Both the position numbers and the translations under genes were made by a program. This document shows, in pieces, positions 41,690 to 54,700 of a DNA stretch of 64,000 nt (its first letter is position 1; each line of letters starts with the position of its first letter). The notes beneath the pieces are model-generated. The model worked only from the letters and a program-made list of their open reading frames with translations, did no database searches and was not told the DNA's origin. This stretch comes from Flavobacterium sp. W4I14 (GTDB lineage: Bacteria; Bacteroidota; Bacteroidia; Sphingobacteriales; Sphingobacteriaceae), in assembly GCA_030817875.1 (NCBI GenBank), contig JAUSZU010000001.1, forward strand, positions 3,844,001 to 3,908,000, given 5' to 3'.

Positions 41690-42664
41690 TTAAAATACCC
41701 TTGGGGTGGCCATTCTGATGTTCGGTTTGATAAAGGAGTATCCAATGGATATCTCATGTGTGCCACCACTGTAGCCTTGCAGCGGTCCGACTGAAAAGTC
41801 GTATGCATAACCGATCCGTATCTTTTCCGACGGAAAGAACTGCAGCGCGGCAACAGCTGAATTGCGCATGTTCAGGTCTTTTTGGAGATGGCTTTTATCA
41901 TAAAGCTTTATTCCGGTACGGTAAGCACCCCCCACCCAGAAAACATCCTTGATCATCAGAAATGCATTTACGTCAAGGCTTGTGGGGCCTCCTCTGTCAT
42001 CTTTGATCAAAAATGAAGGTTTGAGCTGGAAGGATTCGTTCAGCGGCAGTAACATTCCGGCCGTCAGGTAAAAATGCGGTTTGGGCTGTGGAATAAAAGC
42101 ATAACGGTCGATATTAACATAACTTGCAATCAGATTATCAGCAGATAGCCCGGCATAGAAGCGGTTATTAGCAAAATAAACCCCTGCACGCGCATCCGGC
42201 ACTATCGTCCGCTGAACGCCCATAGGCTGATTGGGTTCAGGATTATTTGGGTTGAGCATTCCACCATCGATACCGAGCTGCACCATGCCCACACCAAGCC
42301 CTAGCGAAAGCCTGGAACTTCCGTCATCGTTCATTTTGATGCGATAGGCATAGTTTCCATAAATACTGAGGTTGTTCTGCGCACCAAGTTTGTCAGAAGC
42401 TACCTGAAGGGCAAGACCAACGTTCCCACTATTGGCAATTGCATCAACTGCTAATGCAAGGCTTTTGGGCGCACCGTCGATACCTGTCCACTGGCTTCTG
42501 TAAAAAGTGTGCGCATTGAGTACTTCTTTATAGCCGGCATATGCTGGATTTATATAAATCCCATTGAACATGTACTGACTGTACTGAGCATCCTGTTGTG
42601 CTGAAACTGTTCCGGCAACCAGCACTAGTGCGCAGGTTATTGATATAATAATTCTTTTCATCAT
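41690..42664 (-). CDS. PorP/SprF family type IX secretion system membrane protein
   Basis: A 324-residue outer-membrane beta-barrel protein. Signal peptide 1-22 (ending AGTVSAQ); the family signature QDAQYSQYMFNGIYINPAYA at about 24-43 and FYRSQWTGIDGAPKS near 54; the C-terminal strands include IRIGYAYDFSVGPLQGYSGG and THEISIGYSF. SprF/PorP proteins are needed for surface exposure of particular type IX cargo, for example SprB in gliding bacteria, and each usually lies beside its cargo. Here the cargo is the giant adhesin upstream (44-bp gap), and the OmpA partner follows 20 bp downstream. Confidence 0.93.
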   Translation of the reverse strand: MMKRIIISITCALVLVAGTVSAQQDAQYSQYMFNGIYINPAYAGYKEVLNAHTFYRSQWTGIDGAPKSLALAVDAIANSGNVGLALQVASDKLGAQNNLSIYGNYAYRIKMNDDGSSRLSLGLGVGMVQLGIDGGMLNPNNPEPNQPMGVQRTIVPDARAGVYFANNRFYAGLSADNLIASYVNIDRYAFIPQPKPHFYLTAGMLLPLNESFQLKPSFLIKDDRGGPTSLDVNAFLMIKDVFWVGGAYRTGIKLYDKSHLQKDLNMRNSAVAALQFFPSEKIRIGYAYDFSVGPLQGYSGGTHEISIGYSFIKPNIRMATPRVF

Positions 42665-42708
42665 TGTCTTATCTTAAGAGCCGGCATCGCCGGCTCCTCA
42701 ACTTCTTA

Positions 42709-45700
42709 TTATTTTTTAAAGGCCCTGATCAATGTGATATATCCCTTAAATACCTCAACTTCACTTCCTTCAGTCCGTTTTACACGTAACAGGTAGAAAT
42801 AAGTTCCTTCGTTCAATCCCTCTCCTGTCCAGGTATTGTCATAGCCTTTGGCATGGAATACCTCATTGCCCCAGCGGTTTACAATTGTAAGTTCGCTAGA
42901 CTGGTATTGGTTCAGGCCGATGATCTCGAAGGTGTCGTTTATTCCGTCTCCATTTGGAGTGAACAGGTTTGGCACCTTGATGGCATTAAAGTCGGCAGTT
43001 ATCGTAACTGAAGCTACATTGGTATAATATCCATCTTTATCTTTCAACCTATAGCTGAACTCGTCACCTCCTGTATACCCTGCACGCGGCTTATAACTAA
43101 TCGTACCATCAGAATTGATTGTTAGCGTGCCGTTTTTCGGTTGGGCAGTAATCTCAATGCTGCTAAGGTCGAAACCCGAAGTTTTAGCATCATCATTGCC
43201 CAACACCGGTATTTTCACGACCTGATTTGCCTTTGTAGAAGCAGTATCATCCGACGCTACTGGCGATGGAGTTACAGGGGTTACGGTTGGATTGTCATTT
43301 GTACTGTCCGAACCGGATACGTCACCTACGTGTTTGCCTTCCGGAGTTAGCGCATCCACGTTAGCCGTATTACTCACACTGCCTAGATCCCTATCTGCCT
43401 GACTCAATTTATAAACCACACTATGGTTAACCGATTGTCCAGGTAATAGTCCTGTAGGAAGAGGCAATAAAAGACCTGAAATTCCAGCCTTGGCATCGTT
43501 CAGTGTAACCGAAGTTAAAGTCGTCATGCCTGTATTGGTGATTGTAAAGGTATAGTTGATTGAATTACCGGATACCACCGCTGTTTTGACAAGTGCGATT
43601 GATGAACGTTGTGGCATAGGGGTTTGTGTAGGCTGATCATTATCTTCAGCTGTACCCGAGCGATCTGTCACCTTGTCTCCTGATGGTGAACTGGCGGCAA
43701 CCTCAGCAGTATTCTCTACTTTTCCGTTGTCCCTGTCTGCCTGGCTTACCGAATAAGTATATTGGTAAGAAACCTCGGCTGCAGGTTCTAATCTGCTTGC
43801 TACAGTTACATTCAACGACAGTTTATTATCTGTAAGCGTAACCGGTGCCAGTTCAACATTACCTGTGTTTCTGATCTTAAACGTGTAAACAATGTTGTTT
43901 CCATCTGCACTTAGTACTCCAGATTTCACTAATGAAATTGCTGGTTTTGCTGTAATTATTGTTACAGTTGGATCTCCAGCTGCAGGCGTTGATGGATCAT
44001 CAGAATCTACTACGACTATCCCTCCCTTAGGATCTGTTCCTGAAGCGGTAGCCTGGTTGGCAAAACGGCCGCTGTTTACATCAGCAAGAGTAAGGGTGTG
44101 CCTTGCAGTCACAGTTACCTGGGCGCCTGGCTGCAACACCGCGATGCCCAAAGGAATAATGCTTCCCGGATCTGCTTTAGCATCAGTAATAGTGACATTC
44201 TTTAAAGTCACATTGCCTGTATTGGTAACAATTAAATTATAATTAATTACATCCCCTACTTTACTCACCACATTTGTTGCCGTCTTCGTAAGACTCATCG
44301 ATGGAGCAGCCGGAATAATGGTTACCGTAGGATCGTCAGGGGTTCCTGTTGAAGGATCATCAGAATCCTTGTCTACACCATTCCCTTTAGGGTCTTTACC
44401 CGTAGCCTTAGCCTGGTTGGTCACACTGCCACCGTCGAGATCCGACTGGGTCATCGTATGCACAGCAGTTAAGGTAACTGTAGCGCCCGGTGCCAGACTT
44501 GCTACAGGTGAACCCGTAACCACTGCATTGGCATCGCTCACTGCGATATTGCTTAAGGTAACATTACCCGTATTGGTAAGCACTAAGTTGTATTTAAGTG
44601 CTGCACCAACCGTATTTGGTACCGTGCCGTTCACCGATTTTGCAAAGCTCATCGATGGAGCAGCTGGAATAATGGTTACCGTAGGGTCGTCAGGCGTTCC
44701 TGTTGAAGGATCATCAGAATCCTTGTCCACACCATTGCCTTTAGGGTCTTTGCCCGTAGCCTTAGCCTGGTTGGTCACGCTGCCACCGTCGAGATCCGAC
44801 TGGGTCATCGTATGCACAGCAGTCAAGGTAACCGAAGCGCCCGGTGCAAGACTTGCTACAGGTGAACCCGTAACCACTGCATTGGCATCGCTTACTGCGA
44901 TATTGCTCAAGGTAACATTACCGTTATTGGTAAGCACTAAGTTGTATTTAAGTGCTGCACCAACTGTATTCGATACTGCACCGCTCACCGATTTTGCAAG
45001 GCTCATCGATGGAGCGTATACAATCGGTGTAACCGTACAGCTTGGGCATGCAGGCGTTGGCGGTGTAACCGGATAGTTCGGATCGGTAGGCGACAATGGT
45101 GTCGGATCTATCGAAGTGGTCGTAACCGGTCTGTCCTTCGGATCTTTTCCGGTAGCCGTAGCCACGTTGAACACACCTCCGTTATCAATTTCCGCCTGGG
45201 TAAGCGTATGGAAACCTGTGAAAGTTGAGTTATCAGATGCACCTACCGCCAAACTTGCGATCGGGCCACCAGAAATCGTAGCGTTTGCATCGGTAACCGT
45301 CACATTTGTCAGGGTTACGTTGCCTGTATTGGTCACCACGAAAGTGTAGTTGATACGGTCGCCCGCATCTACCTTACCGTTCGTGTTGAAGTCATTGTAA
45401 GAACCGTCTTTCGCCAGGGTCATTGCGCCTGTGTGTACAATCGGTGTAACCGTACAGCTTGGGCATGCAGGCGTTGGCGGTGTAACCGGGTAGTTCGGAT
45501 CGGTAGGCGACAATGGTGTCGGATCTATCGAAGTGGTCGTAACCGGTCTGTCCTTCGGATCTTTGCCCGTAGCCGTAGCCACGTTGAACACACCTCCGTT
45601 ATCGATCTCCGCCTGGGTAAGCGTATGGAAACCTGTGAAAGTTGAGTTATCAGATGCACCTACCGCCAAACTTGCGATCGGGCCACCAGAAATCGTAGCG

Positions 45701-48700
45701 TTTGCATCGGTAACCGTCACATTTGTCAGGGTTACGTTGCCTGTATTGGTCACCACGAAAGTGTAGTCGATACGGTCGCCCGCATCTACCTTGCCGTTCG
45801 TGTTGAAGTCATTGTAAGAACCGTCTTTCGCCAGCGTCATTACGCCTGTATGTACGATCGGTGTAACTGTACAGCTTGGGCATGCAGGTGTTGGCGGTGT
45901 AACCGGATAGTTCGGATCGGTAGGCGACAATGGTGTCGGATCTATCGAAGTGGTCGTAACCGGTTTGTCCTTCGGATCTTTTCCGGTAGCTGTAGCCACG
46001 TTGAACACACCTCCGTTATCGATCTCCGCCTGGGTAAGCGTATGGAAACCGGTGAAAGTACTGTTGTCTGAAGCACCTACCGCTAAACTTGCGATCGGGC
46101 CACCAGAAATCGTAGCGTTTGCATCGGTAACCGTCACATTTGTCAGGGTTACGTTGCCTGTATTGGTCACCACGAAAGTGTAGTCGATACGGTCGCCCGC
46201 ATCTACCTTGCCGTTCGTGTTGAAGTCATTGTAAGAACCGTCTTTCGCCAGCGTCATTGCGCCTGTATGTACGATCGGTGTAACTGTACAGCTTGGGCAT
46301 GCAGGTGTTGGCGGTGTAACCGGATAGTTCGGATCGGTAGGCGACAATGGTGTCGGATCTATCGAAGTGGTCGTAACCGGTTTGTCCTTCGGATCTTTTC
46401 CGCTAGCCGTAGCCACGTTGAACACGCCTCCGTTGTCGATCTCCGCCTGGGTAAGCATATGGAAACCGGTGAAAGTGCTGTTGTCTGAAGCACCTACCGC
46501 TAAACTTGCGATCGGGCCGCCCGTAATTGTTGCGTTTGCATCGGTAACCGTCACATTTGTCAGGGTTACGTTGCCTGTATTGGTCACCACGAAAGTGTAG
46601 TTGATACGGTCGCCCGCGTCTACCTTACCGTTCGTGTTGAAGTCATTGTAAGAACCGTCTTTGGCCAGCGTCATTGCGCCTGTGTGTACAATCGGTGTAA
46701 CCGTACAGCTTGGGCATGCAGGTGTTGGCGGCGTAACCGGATAGTTAGGATCGGTAGGCGACAATGGTGTCGGATCGATCGAAGTGGTCGTAACCGGTTT
46801 GTCCTTCGGATCTTTTCCGGTAGCCGTAGCCACGTTGAACACTCCTCCGTTATCAATTTCCGCTTGGGTTAAGGTATGGAAACCGGTAAAAGTTGAGTTA
46901 TCAGATGCACCTACCGCTAAACTTGCGATCGGGCCACCAGAAATCGTAGCGTTTGCATCGGTAACCGTAACATTTGTCAGGGTTACGTTTCCTGTATTGG
47001 TCACCACGAAAGTGTAGTCGATACGGTCGCCCGCATCTACCTTGCCGTTCGTGTTGAAGTCGTTGTAAGAACCGTCTTTCGCCAGCGTCATTGCGCCTGT
47101 GTGTACAATCGGTGTAACCGTACAGCTTGGGCATGCAGGCGTTGGCGGTGTAACCGGATAGTTCGGATCGGTAGGCGACAATGGTGTCGGATCTATCGAA
47201 GTGGTCGTAACCGGTTTGTCCTTCGGATCTTTGCCGCTAGCCGTAGCCACGTTGAACACACCTCCGTTATCGATCTCCGCCTGGGTAAGCGTATGGAAAC
47301 CGGTGAAAGTACTGTTGTCTGAAGCACCTACCGCTAAACTTGCGATCGGGCCACCAGAAATTGTTGCGTTTGCATCGGTAACCGTCACATTTGTCAGGGT
47401 TACGTTTCCTGTATTGGTCACCACGAAAGTGTAGTCGATACGGTCGCCCGCATCTACCTTACCGTTCGTGTTGAAGTCGTTATAGCTTCCGTCCTTAGCC
47501 AGCGTCATTGCGCCTGTGTGTACAATCGGTGTAACTGTACAGCTTGGGCATGCAGGTGTTGGCGGTGTAACCGGATAGTTCGGATCGGTAGGTGACAATG
47601 GTGTCGGATCTATCGAAGTGGTCGTAACCGGTTTGTCCTTCGGATCTTTCCCGCTAGCTGTAGCCACGTTGAACACACCTCCGTTATCGATCTCCGCCTG
47701 TGTTAGGGTATGGAAACCGGTGAAAGTACTGTTGTCTGAAGCACCTACCGCTAAACTTGCGATCGGGCCACCAGAAATTGTTGCGTTTGCATCGGTAACC
47801 GTCACATTTGTTAAGGTTACGTTACCTGTATTGGTCACCACGAAAGTGTAGTCGATACGGTCGCCTGCATCTACCTTGCCGTTCGTGTTGAAGTCGTTAT
47901 AGCTTCCGTCCTTAGCCAGCGTCATTGCGCCTGTGTGTACAATCGGTGTAACCGTACAGCTTGGGCATGCAGGCGTTGGCGGTGTAACCGGATAGTTCGG
48001 ATCGGTAGGCGACAATGGTGTCGGATCTATCGAAGTGGTCGTAACCGGTTTGTCCTTCGGATCTTTTCCGGTCGCAGTAGCCACGTTGAACACACCTCCG
48101 TTATCGATCTCCGCCTGGGTAAGCGTATGGAAACCGGTGAAAGTACTGTTGTCTGAAGCACCTACCGCTAAACTTGCGATCGGGCCACCCGTAATTGTTG
48201 CGTTGGCATCGGTAACCGTCACATTTGTCAAGGTTACGTTGCCTGTATTGGTCACCACGAAAGTGTAGTTGATACGGTCGCCCGCGTCTACCTTACCGTT
48301 CGTGTTGAAGTCATTGTAAGAACCGTCTTTGGCCAGCGTCATTGCGCCTGTATGTACAATCGGTGTAACCGTACAGCTTGGGCATGCAGGTGTTGGCGGC
48401 GTAACCGGATAGTTAGGATCGGTAGGCGACAATGGTGTCGGATCGATCGAAGTGGTCGTAACCGGTTTGTCCTTCGGATCTTTTCCGGTAGCCGTAGCCA
48501 CGTTGAACACTCCTCCGTTATCAATTTCCGCTTGGGTTAAGGTATGGAAACCGGTGAAAGTACTGTTGTCTGAAGCACCTACCGCTAAACTTGCGATCGG
48601 GCCACCAGAAATGGTTGCATTTGCATCGGTAACCGTCACATTTGTCAGGGTTACGTTTCCTGTATTGGTCACCACGAAAGTGTAGTCGATACGGTCGCCC

Positions 48701-51700
48701 GCATCTACCTTGCCGTTCGTGTTGAAGTCATTGTAAGAACCATCTTTCGCCAGCGTCATTGCGCCTGTATGTACGATCGGTGTAACTGTACAGCTTGGGC
48801 ATGCAGGTGTTGGCGGTGTAACCGGATAGTTCGGATCGGTAGGCGACAATGGTGTCGGATCTATCGAAGTGGTCGTAACCGGTTTGTCCTTCGGATCTTT
48901 TCCGGTAGCTGTAGCCACGTTGAACACTCCTCCGTTATCGATCTCCGCCTGGGTAAGCGTATGGAAACCGGTGAAAGTACTGTTGTCTGAAGCACCTACC
49001 GCTAAACTTGCGATCGGGCCACCAGAAATCGTAGCGTTTGCATCGGTAACCGTCACATTTGTCAGGGTTACGTTGCCTGTATTGGTCACCACGAAAGTGT
49101 AGTCGATACGGTCGCCCGCATCTACCTTGCCGTTCGTGTTGAAGTCATTGTAAGAACCGTCTTTCGCCAGCGTCATTGCGCCTGTATGTACGATCGGTGT
49201 AACTGTACAGCTTGGGCATGCAGGTGTTGGCGGTGTAACCGGATAGTTCGGATCGGTAGGCGACAATGGTGTCGGATCGATCGAAGTGGTCGTAACCGGT
49301 TTGTCCTTCGGATCTTTTCCGGTAGCTGTAGCCACGTTGAACACTCCTCCGTTATCGATCTCCGCCTGGGTAAGCGTATGGAAACCGGTGAAAGTACTGT
49401 TGTCTGAAGCACCTACCGCTAAACTTGCGATCGGGCCACCAGAAATCGTAGCGTTTGCATCGCTTACAATAATGTTTGTTACAGGAACAGTTCCTGTATT
49501 CGTAACTACAAAAGTGTAATTAATTCTATCGCCCGCATCTACTTTAGCATTTCCATTAAAGTCGTTGTAAATACCTTCTTTCGCTAATGAAATTTTTGGA
49601 TTGTAAACCGTAATGTTAACCGTAATCGGATCAGATTTTACGCCATCTGGGGTTTCTAAAATATAAGTATAGGTATCGTTACCCACATAGCCATTGTTTG
49701 GAGTATAGGTAATAGATTTGTCTGGATTAATGGTAATCGTTCCGTTGCTCGGGTTTGTACCTCCAGGTATAACGGAAGTGCCTACCCCGCTAGGACCGTC
49801 GTTCGCAGTAACAATTGTAGTCGTAGCTGTATTGATCGGAGTAGTATCGGTGTCAGTTGTACCTACAGGTTTAATGCTGATAACAAAGGTTTGTGAAGCA
49901 GATTGATCTACACCGCCATTCGTTGTACCACCGTTGTCTTGCACGTACACCGTAACGGTTGTTTTACCATACTGGCCAGCAGCTGGGGTGTAGGTTAAAA
50001 CACCAGTCGGACTAATACTCGGTTGCGTAGTAAATAGACTGTTTTTATCATTGGTAACCACAAAGCTCAAGCTTTGTGCACTCTCATTCGCTGGTCCGCT
50101 GCTAACCGCAGTAGCCCATGGTGTTACAGTTTGAGCTGGTGCATTAATTGCAACTACGTGATCAGCTCCTTTGGTAAAGGAAGGAATATCATTTACTGGA
50201 GTTACATTAAGGGCAAGTGTGCTAGAAGCAGTTCCTCCATTTCCATCACTAATGTTATAAGTAATCAGAGGAACAGTTCCGTTATAATTGGCTGCTGGTT
50301 GGAAGGCATAACTTCCATCAGCATTGATGGTTATTGTACCAACGCCAGTGATGACAACCGGAGTACCAACAGTCTGCGTACCTGTCACACCGAATATGCT
50401 GTAATTCGTTACAGTTAGGGTGTTTCCTTCAACATCTGTATCATTTATTAAGATATCTCCTGCAACTCCTGTCACACCATCTGCAACATTTAAGTTAGTA
50501 TCTTCTAGCGTCGTATTGGTATTCGCTACGGCAACCGGAGCATCGTTAATTGGATTAATTGTTATCGTTAAATCGGCCGTAGCAGTAGCTGTGCCGTCGC
50601 TAACGGTATAAGTTATCACCGGAACCGGCCCAGCATAGTTAGGCGACGGAGTGAAAGTGTAAGATCCGTTTGTGTTAATGGTAATCGTACCCACTCCCGT
50701 AATTGCAACTGGAGTACCAACTGTTTGCGTACCTGTAATGCCAGCAATGGTGTAACTTGCTACATTTAATGTATTGCCATCAACATCGGAATCATTCACC
50801 AAAATATCGCCAGTTACACCTGTAGCGCCATCGGCAACTGTTAAGGTTACGTCTTCATTCGTATTACCAGTATTGTTAACGGCAACCGGTGCATCGTTAA
50901 CCGGGGTTACTGTAATGTCTAATGTTGATGTTGCAGTTGCAAACCCGTCTGTAGCCGTATAAGTAATCTGCGGAACGTTGCCGTTATAGTTGGCCACTGG
51001 CACGAAAGCGTATGATCCATCCGCATTGATGGTAATAGTACCAACTGAAGGGATGAGGAATGGAGTGGCAACAGCATTATCCCCTACTATTCCGTTAACT
51101 GTGAACTTGGTCACTGCCAAGGTATTGCCATCAACATCGGTATCGTTTACTAAAATATCGCCTGTTATGCCAGTTGCACCATCTGCCACGGTAAGTGTTA
51201 CGTCTTCTGCTACTGTATTGGTATTAGCGATTAAGACAGGAACGTCGTTAACTGGGGTCACTGTAATATCTAAAGTTGAGGTAGCTGTAGCAGTACCATC
51301 AGTCGCCGTATAGGTAATCTGAGGAACAGGTCCATTGAAGTTAGCTACCGGTACAAAAACGTATGATCCGTTCGCATTGATGGTGATCGTACCAACAGCC
51401 GGGATCAGGAATGGAGTGGCTACAGCCTGGTCTCCAACAATTCCGTTCACCGTAAACTTGGTTACGGTTAGCACATCGCCATCTACATCAGTATCATTAA
51501 CCAGAATATCTCCGGTTACACCAGTAGCTCCATCGGCAACGGTTAGGGTAGCATCTTCGGCAACAGTATTGGTGTTGGCCGTAAGGACAGGTGGGTCATT
51601 AACTGGGGTTACAGTAATGTCCAGTGTTGTTGTTGCAAATGCATTGCCGTCTGTAAGCGTGTAGTTAATTTGAGGCACTGCACCGTTGAAATCTGCAACC

Positions 51701-54700
51701 GGCGCAAAAGTATAGGAACCATTTGCGTTGATGGTGATGGTACCAACGTTGTTGATAATGAATGGTGTAGCCACAGCCTGGTCTCCCGTAACGCCTGCTA
51801 CTGTAAATTTAGAAATTGTTAAAGTATGATTTTCAGGATCCGTGTCATTAATTAATAAATCACCTGTTACACCTGTTGCTCCATCAGCTACAGTTAGCGT
51901 AACATCTTCAGGAGTTGTATTTGTATTTGGAACTCCAACTGGAGGGTTATTGAAAATCGTAAGATCTAATGTTGTACTTGCTGTAGCCGTTCCATCGCTA
52001 AGTGTGTAAGTAATGGTTGGTACAACACCAACTTTGTTAAGCGCAACAAAAAATATGAAACTACCATTTGCCCGCACGACTAAAGCTCCCCACCCCCCTG
52101 GTATTGACCTCAGGGAGCCACTTGGAGTATATGTAGTACCAGCAATGGTGAAAGAGGTGATGGTTAGTGGATTACCATCTACATCGATATCATTCAACAA
52201 TAAATCACCTGGAGCATTATCACCTACCGTTATCGCCATGTTCATAGGTGTGATATAAGCATCTGGCGTACCTACTGGTGGGTCATTTACAGGAGTTACG
52301 GTAATATCTAATATCGAAGTTGCACTTACTGTACCATCAGTCGCCGTATAGGTAATCTGTGGAACGGTTCCATTATAATTGGCAACAGGTACGAAGGTAT
52401 ATGAGCCGTTGGCATTAATAGTGATTGTACCTACAGCAGGAATTAAGAAAGGAGCTCCCACTGCTTGGTCACCAACAATGCCATTTACCGTAAACTTGGT
52501 TACTGTTAACGTATTGCCGTCAACATCACTGTCATTTACAAGGATATCTCCTGTAACGCCGGTAGCACCATCTGCTACGGTAAGCGTTACATCTTCCGCT
52601 ACTGTATTAGTATTGGCCACCAATACCGGGGCATCGTTTATAGGATTAATTGTAATTGTTAATGTTGCGGTCGCTGTGGCCGCTCCATCGCTAACCGTAT
52701 AGGTCATTACCGGAACAGCACCGTCATAGTTTGGAGCTGGTATAAAGGTATAGCTTCCATTGGCATTGATCGTGATCGTACCAACGCCCGTAATAACAAC
52801 AGGAGTACCAACAGTCTGCGTACCTACAATGCCCGCAATGGTATAGCTGGCCACGGTAAGTGTGCTGCCTTCAACATCTGTATCATTTACCAGGATGTCG
52901 CCACCTACACCAGTTGCACCATCGGCAACGGTGAGCGTTACATCCTCATTGGTATTTCCCGTATTGTTAACTGCCACAGGTGGATCGTTAACAGGGGTTA
53001 CCGTAATGTCAAGCGTTGAGCTTGCAGTTGCGGTACCATCTGATGCTGTATAAGTAATCTGTGGAACAGGTCCATTGAAATTGGACACTGGTACGAAAAC
53101 ATATGATCCGTTGGCATTGATCGTAATTGTTCCAACAGCCGGGATCAGGAATGGAGTGGCAACAGCTTGGTCCCCAACAATTCCGTTTACAGTAAACTTG
53201 GTCACCGTCAACGTATTGCCATCAACATCACTGTCGTTCACAAGGAGATCTCCTGTAACGCCGGTAGCACCATCTGCTACGGTAAGCGTTACATCTTCTG
53301 CTACGGTATTGGTATTGGCTACCAATACCGGGGCATCGTTAACTGGCGTCACCGTAATATCTAAGGTGGTAGTTGCCGTTAAGCTTCCATCTGAAAGTGT
53401 ATAAGTAATTTGGGGAACCGTACCATTGTAATTAGCTAGAGGAGCGAACGTATACGAGCCATTAGCGTTAATGGTGATTGTTCCTACGTTCGCGATCGCC
53501 ACTGGAGTAGCTATCGCTTGGTCCCCCGCAATACCCGCAATCGTAAATTTGGTAATGGTTAATGGATCATTTTCTGGATCTGTATCATTAACCAATAAAT
53601 CACCCGTTACACCTGTAGCGCCATCGGCGACAGTTAAGGTTACATCTTCAGGTGTTGTATTTGTATTAGGCACTCCAATTGGAGCGGTATTGGTTGCAAT
53701 TACCGTAATATTTAATGTGGTGGTTGTCGTAGCAGTGCCATCAGTTAAAGTATAAGTAATTGTATTAACTGCACCAGTAAAGTTGGTTACAGGATCGAAT
53801 GAATAACTGCCGTTTGCGTTGATGATAATTGTTCCTTGACCAGGAATTATAAAACCGGTGCCGCCTATTGTTTTATCTCCCGCAGATCCTGCAACGGTAA
53901 ACTTAGTTACAGATAATGCGTCTCCATCAGCATCTGTATCATTTACCAATAAATCACCTCCCACTCCAGTTGCTCCATCAGCAACCGTTAGTTTAGCGTT
54001 CATATTAGTTGAACTAACGTTAGCTACTCCAACTGGCGGATTATTTCCAACGGTTACGCTTGCAGGCTGAATGTTATTACAACCGTTTCCGCTGGGGTTC
54101 CCGTTACATTCGGTATCAACGTTGCCAGAAAAAGTTAGTACGCTTTCATCGGTAGCGTTAGGATCGGCGATATCAGCAGGACGTAGGATAGTTGCCCGAG
54201 TAGAAAGTGTGGTGTTTTTCAGTGCAGCTCCAACTGTACCTGTTATTACATAGGTCCCTTGTGAACCGGTTGTCATACTTAAAGTAGACTCCCATTTCGT
54301 GGCTCCGTTTACCGGAGAACTTTCTACTATGGTACCAGTGTTTGTTGTCAACACTGCCGAAGTAATGGTAAAGCCCGCAGGATGTTCAAAACCAAACTTA
54401 GCTCCGGTTACATCACTTACGCTTACTCCGGCGATATTTAAGTTTTTAACTACAACCGTATAAGTAACCGTATTGCCTGATGTTGTTGTGGTGAGAGATG
54501 GTGTGTTACTTGTAACTTCTAAATCTGCCTGTGATATAGTTGCAGCAATTGTTTTGGAAACTTCACTCCCTTCAACAAACGAGTAGGTATCAATGGCTCT
54601 TGCATTACCCCAATCGCTACCTCCTGCTCCACTATTTTCATCATACTTACCAAATTTATGCCCGTTAGCATTACTGGAAACCCCACTAATACCAAAAGCA

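Noticed and set aside
45116..49519. Series of 77- and 73-codon plus-strand frames repeated every 417 bp
   Set aside because: They are antisense shadows of the adhesin repeats; their conservation follows from that of the repeat DNA.
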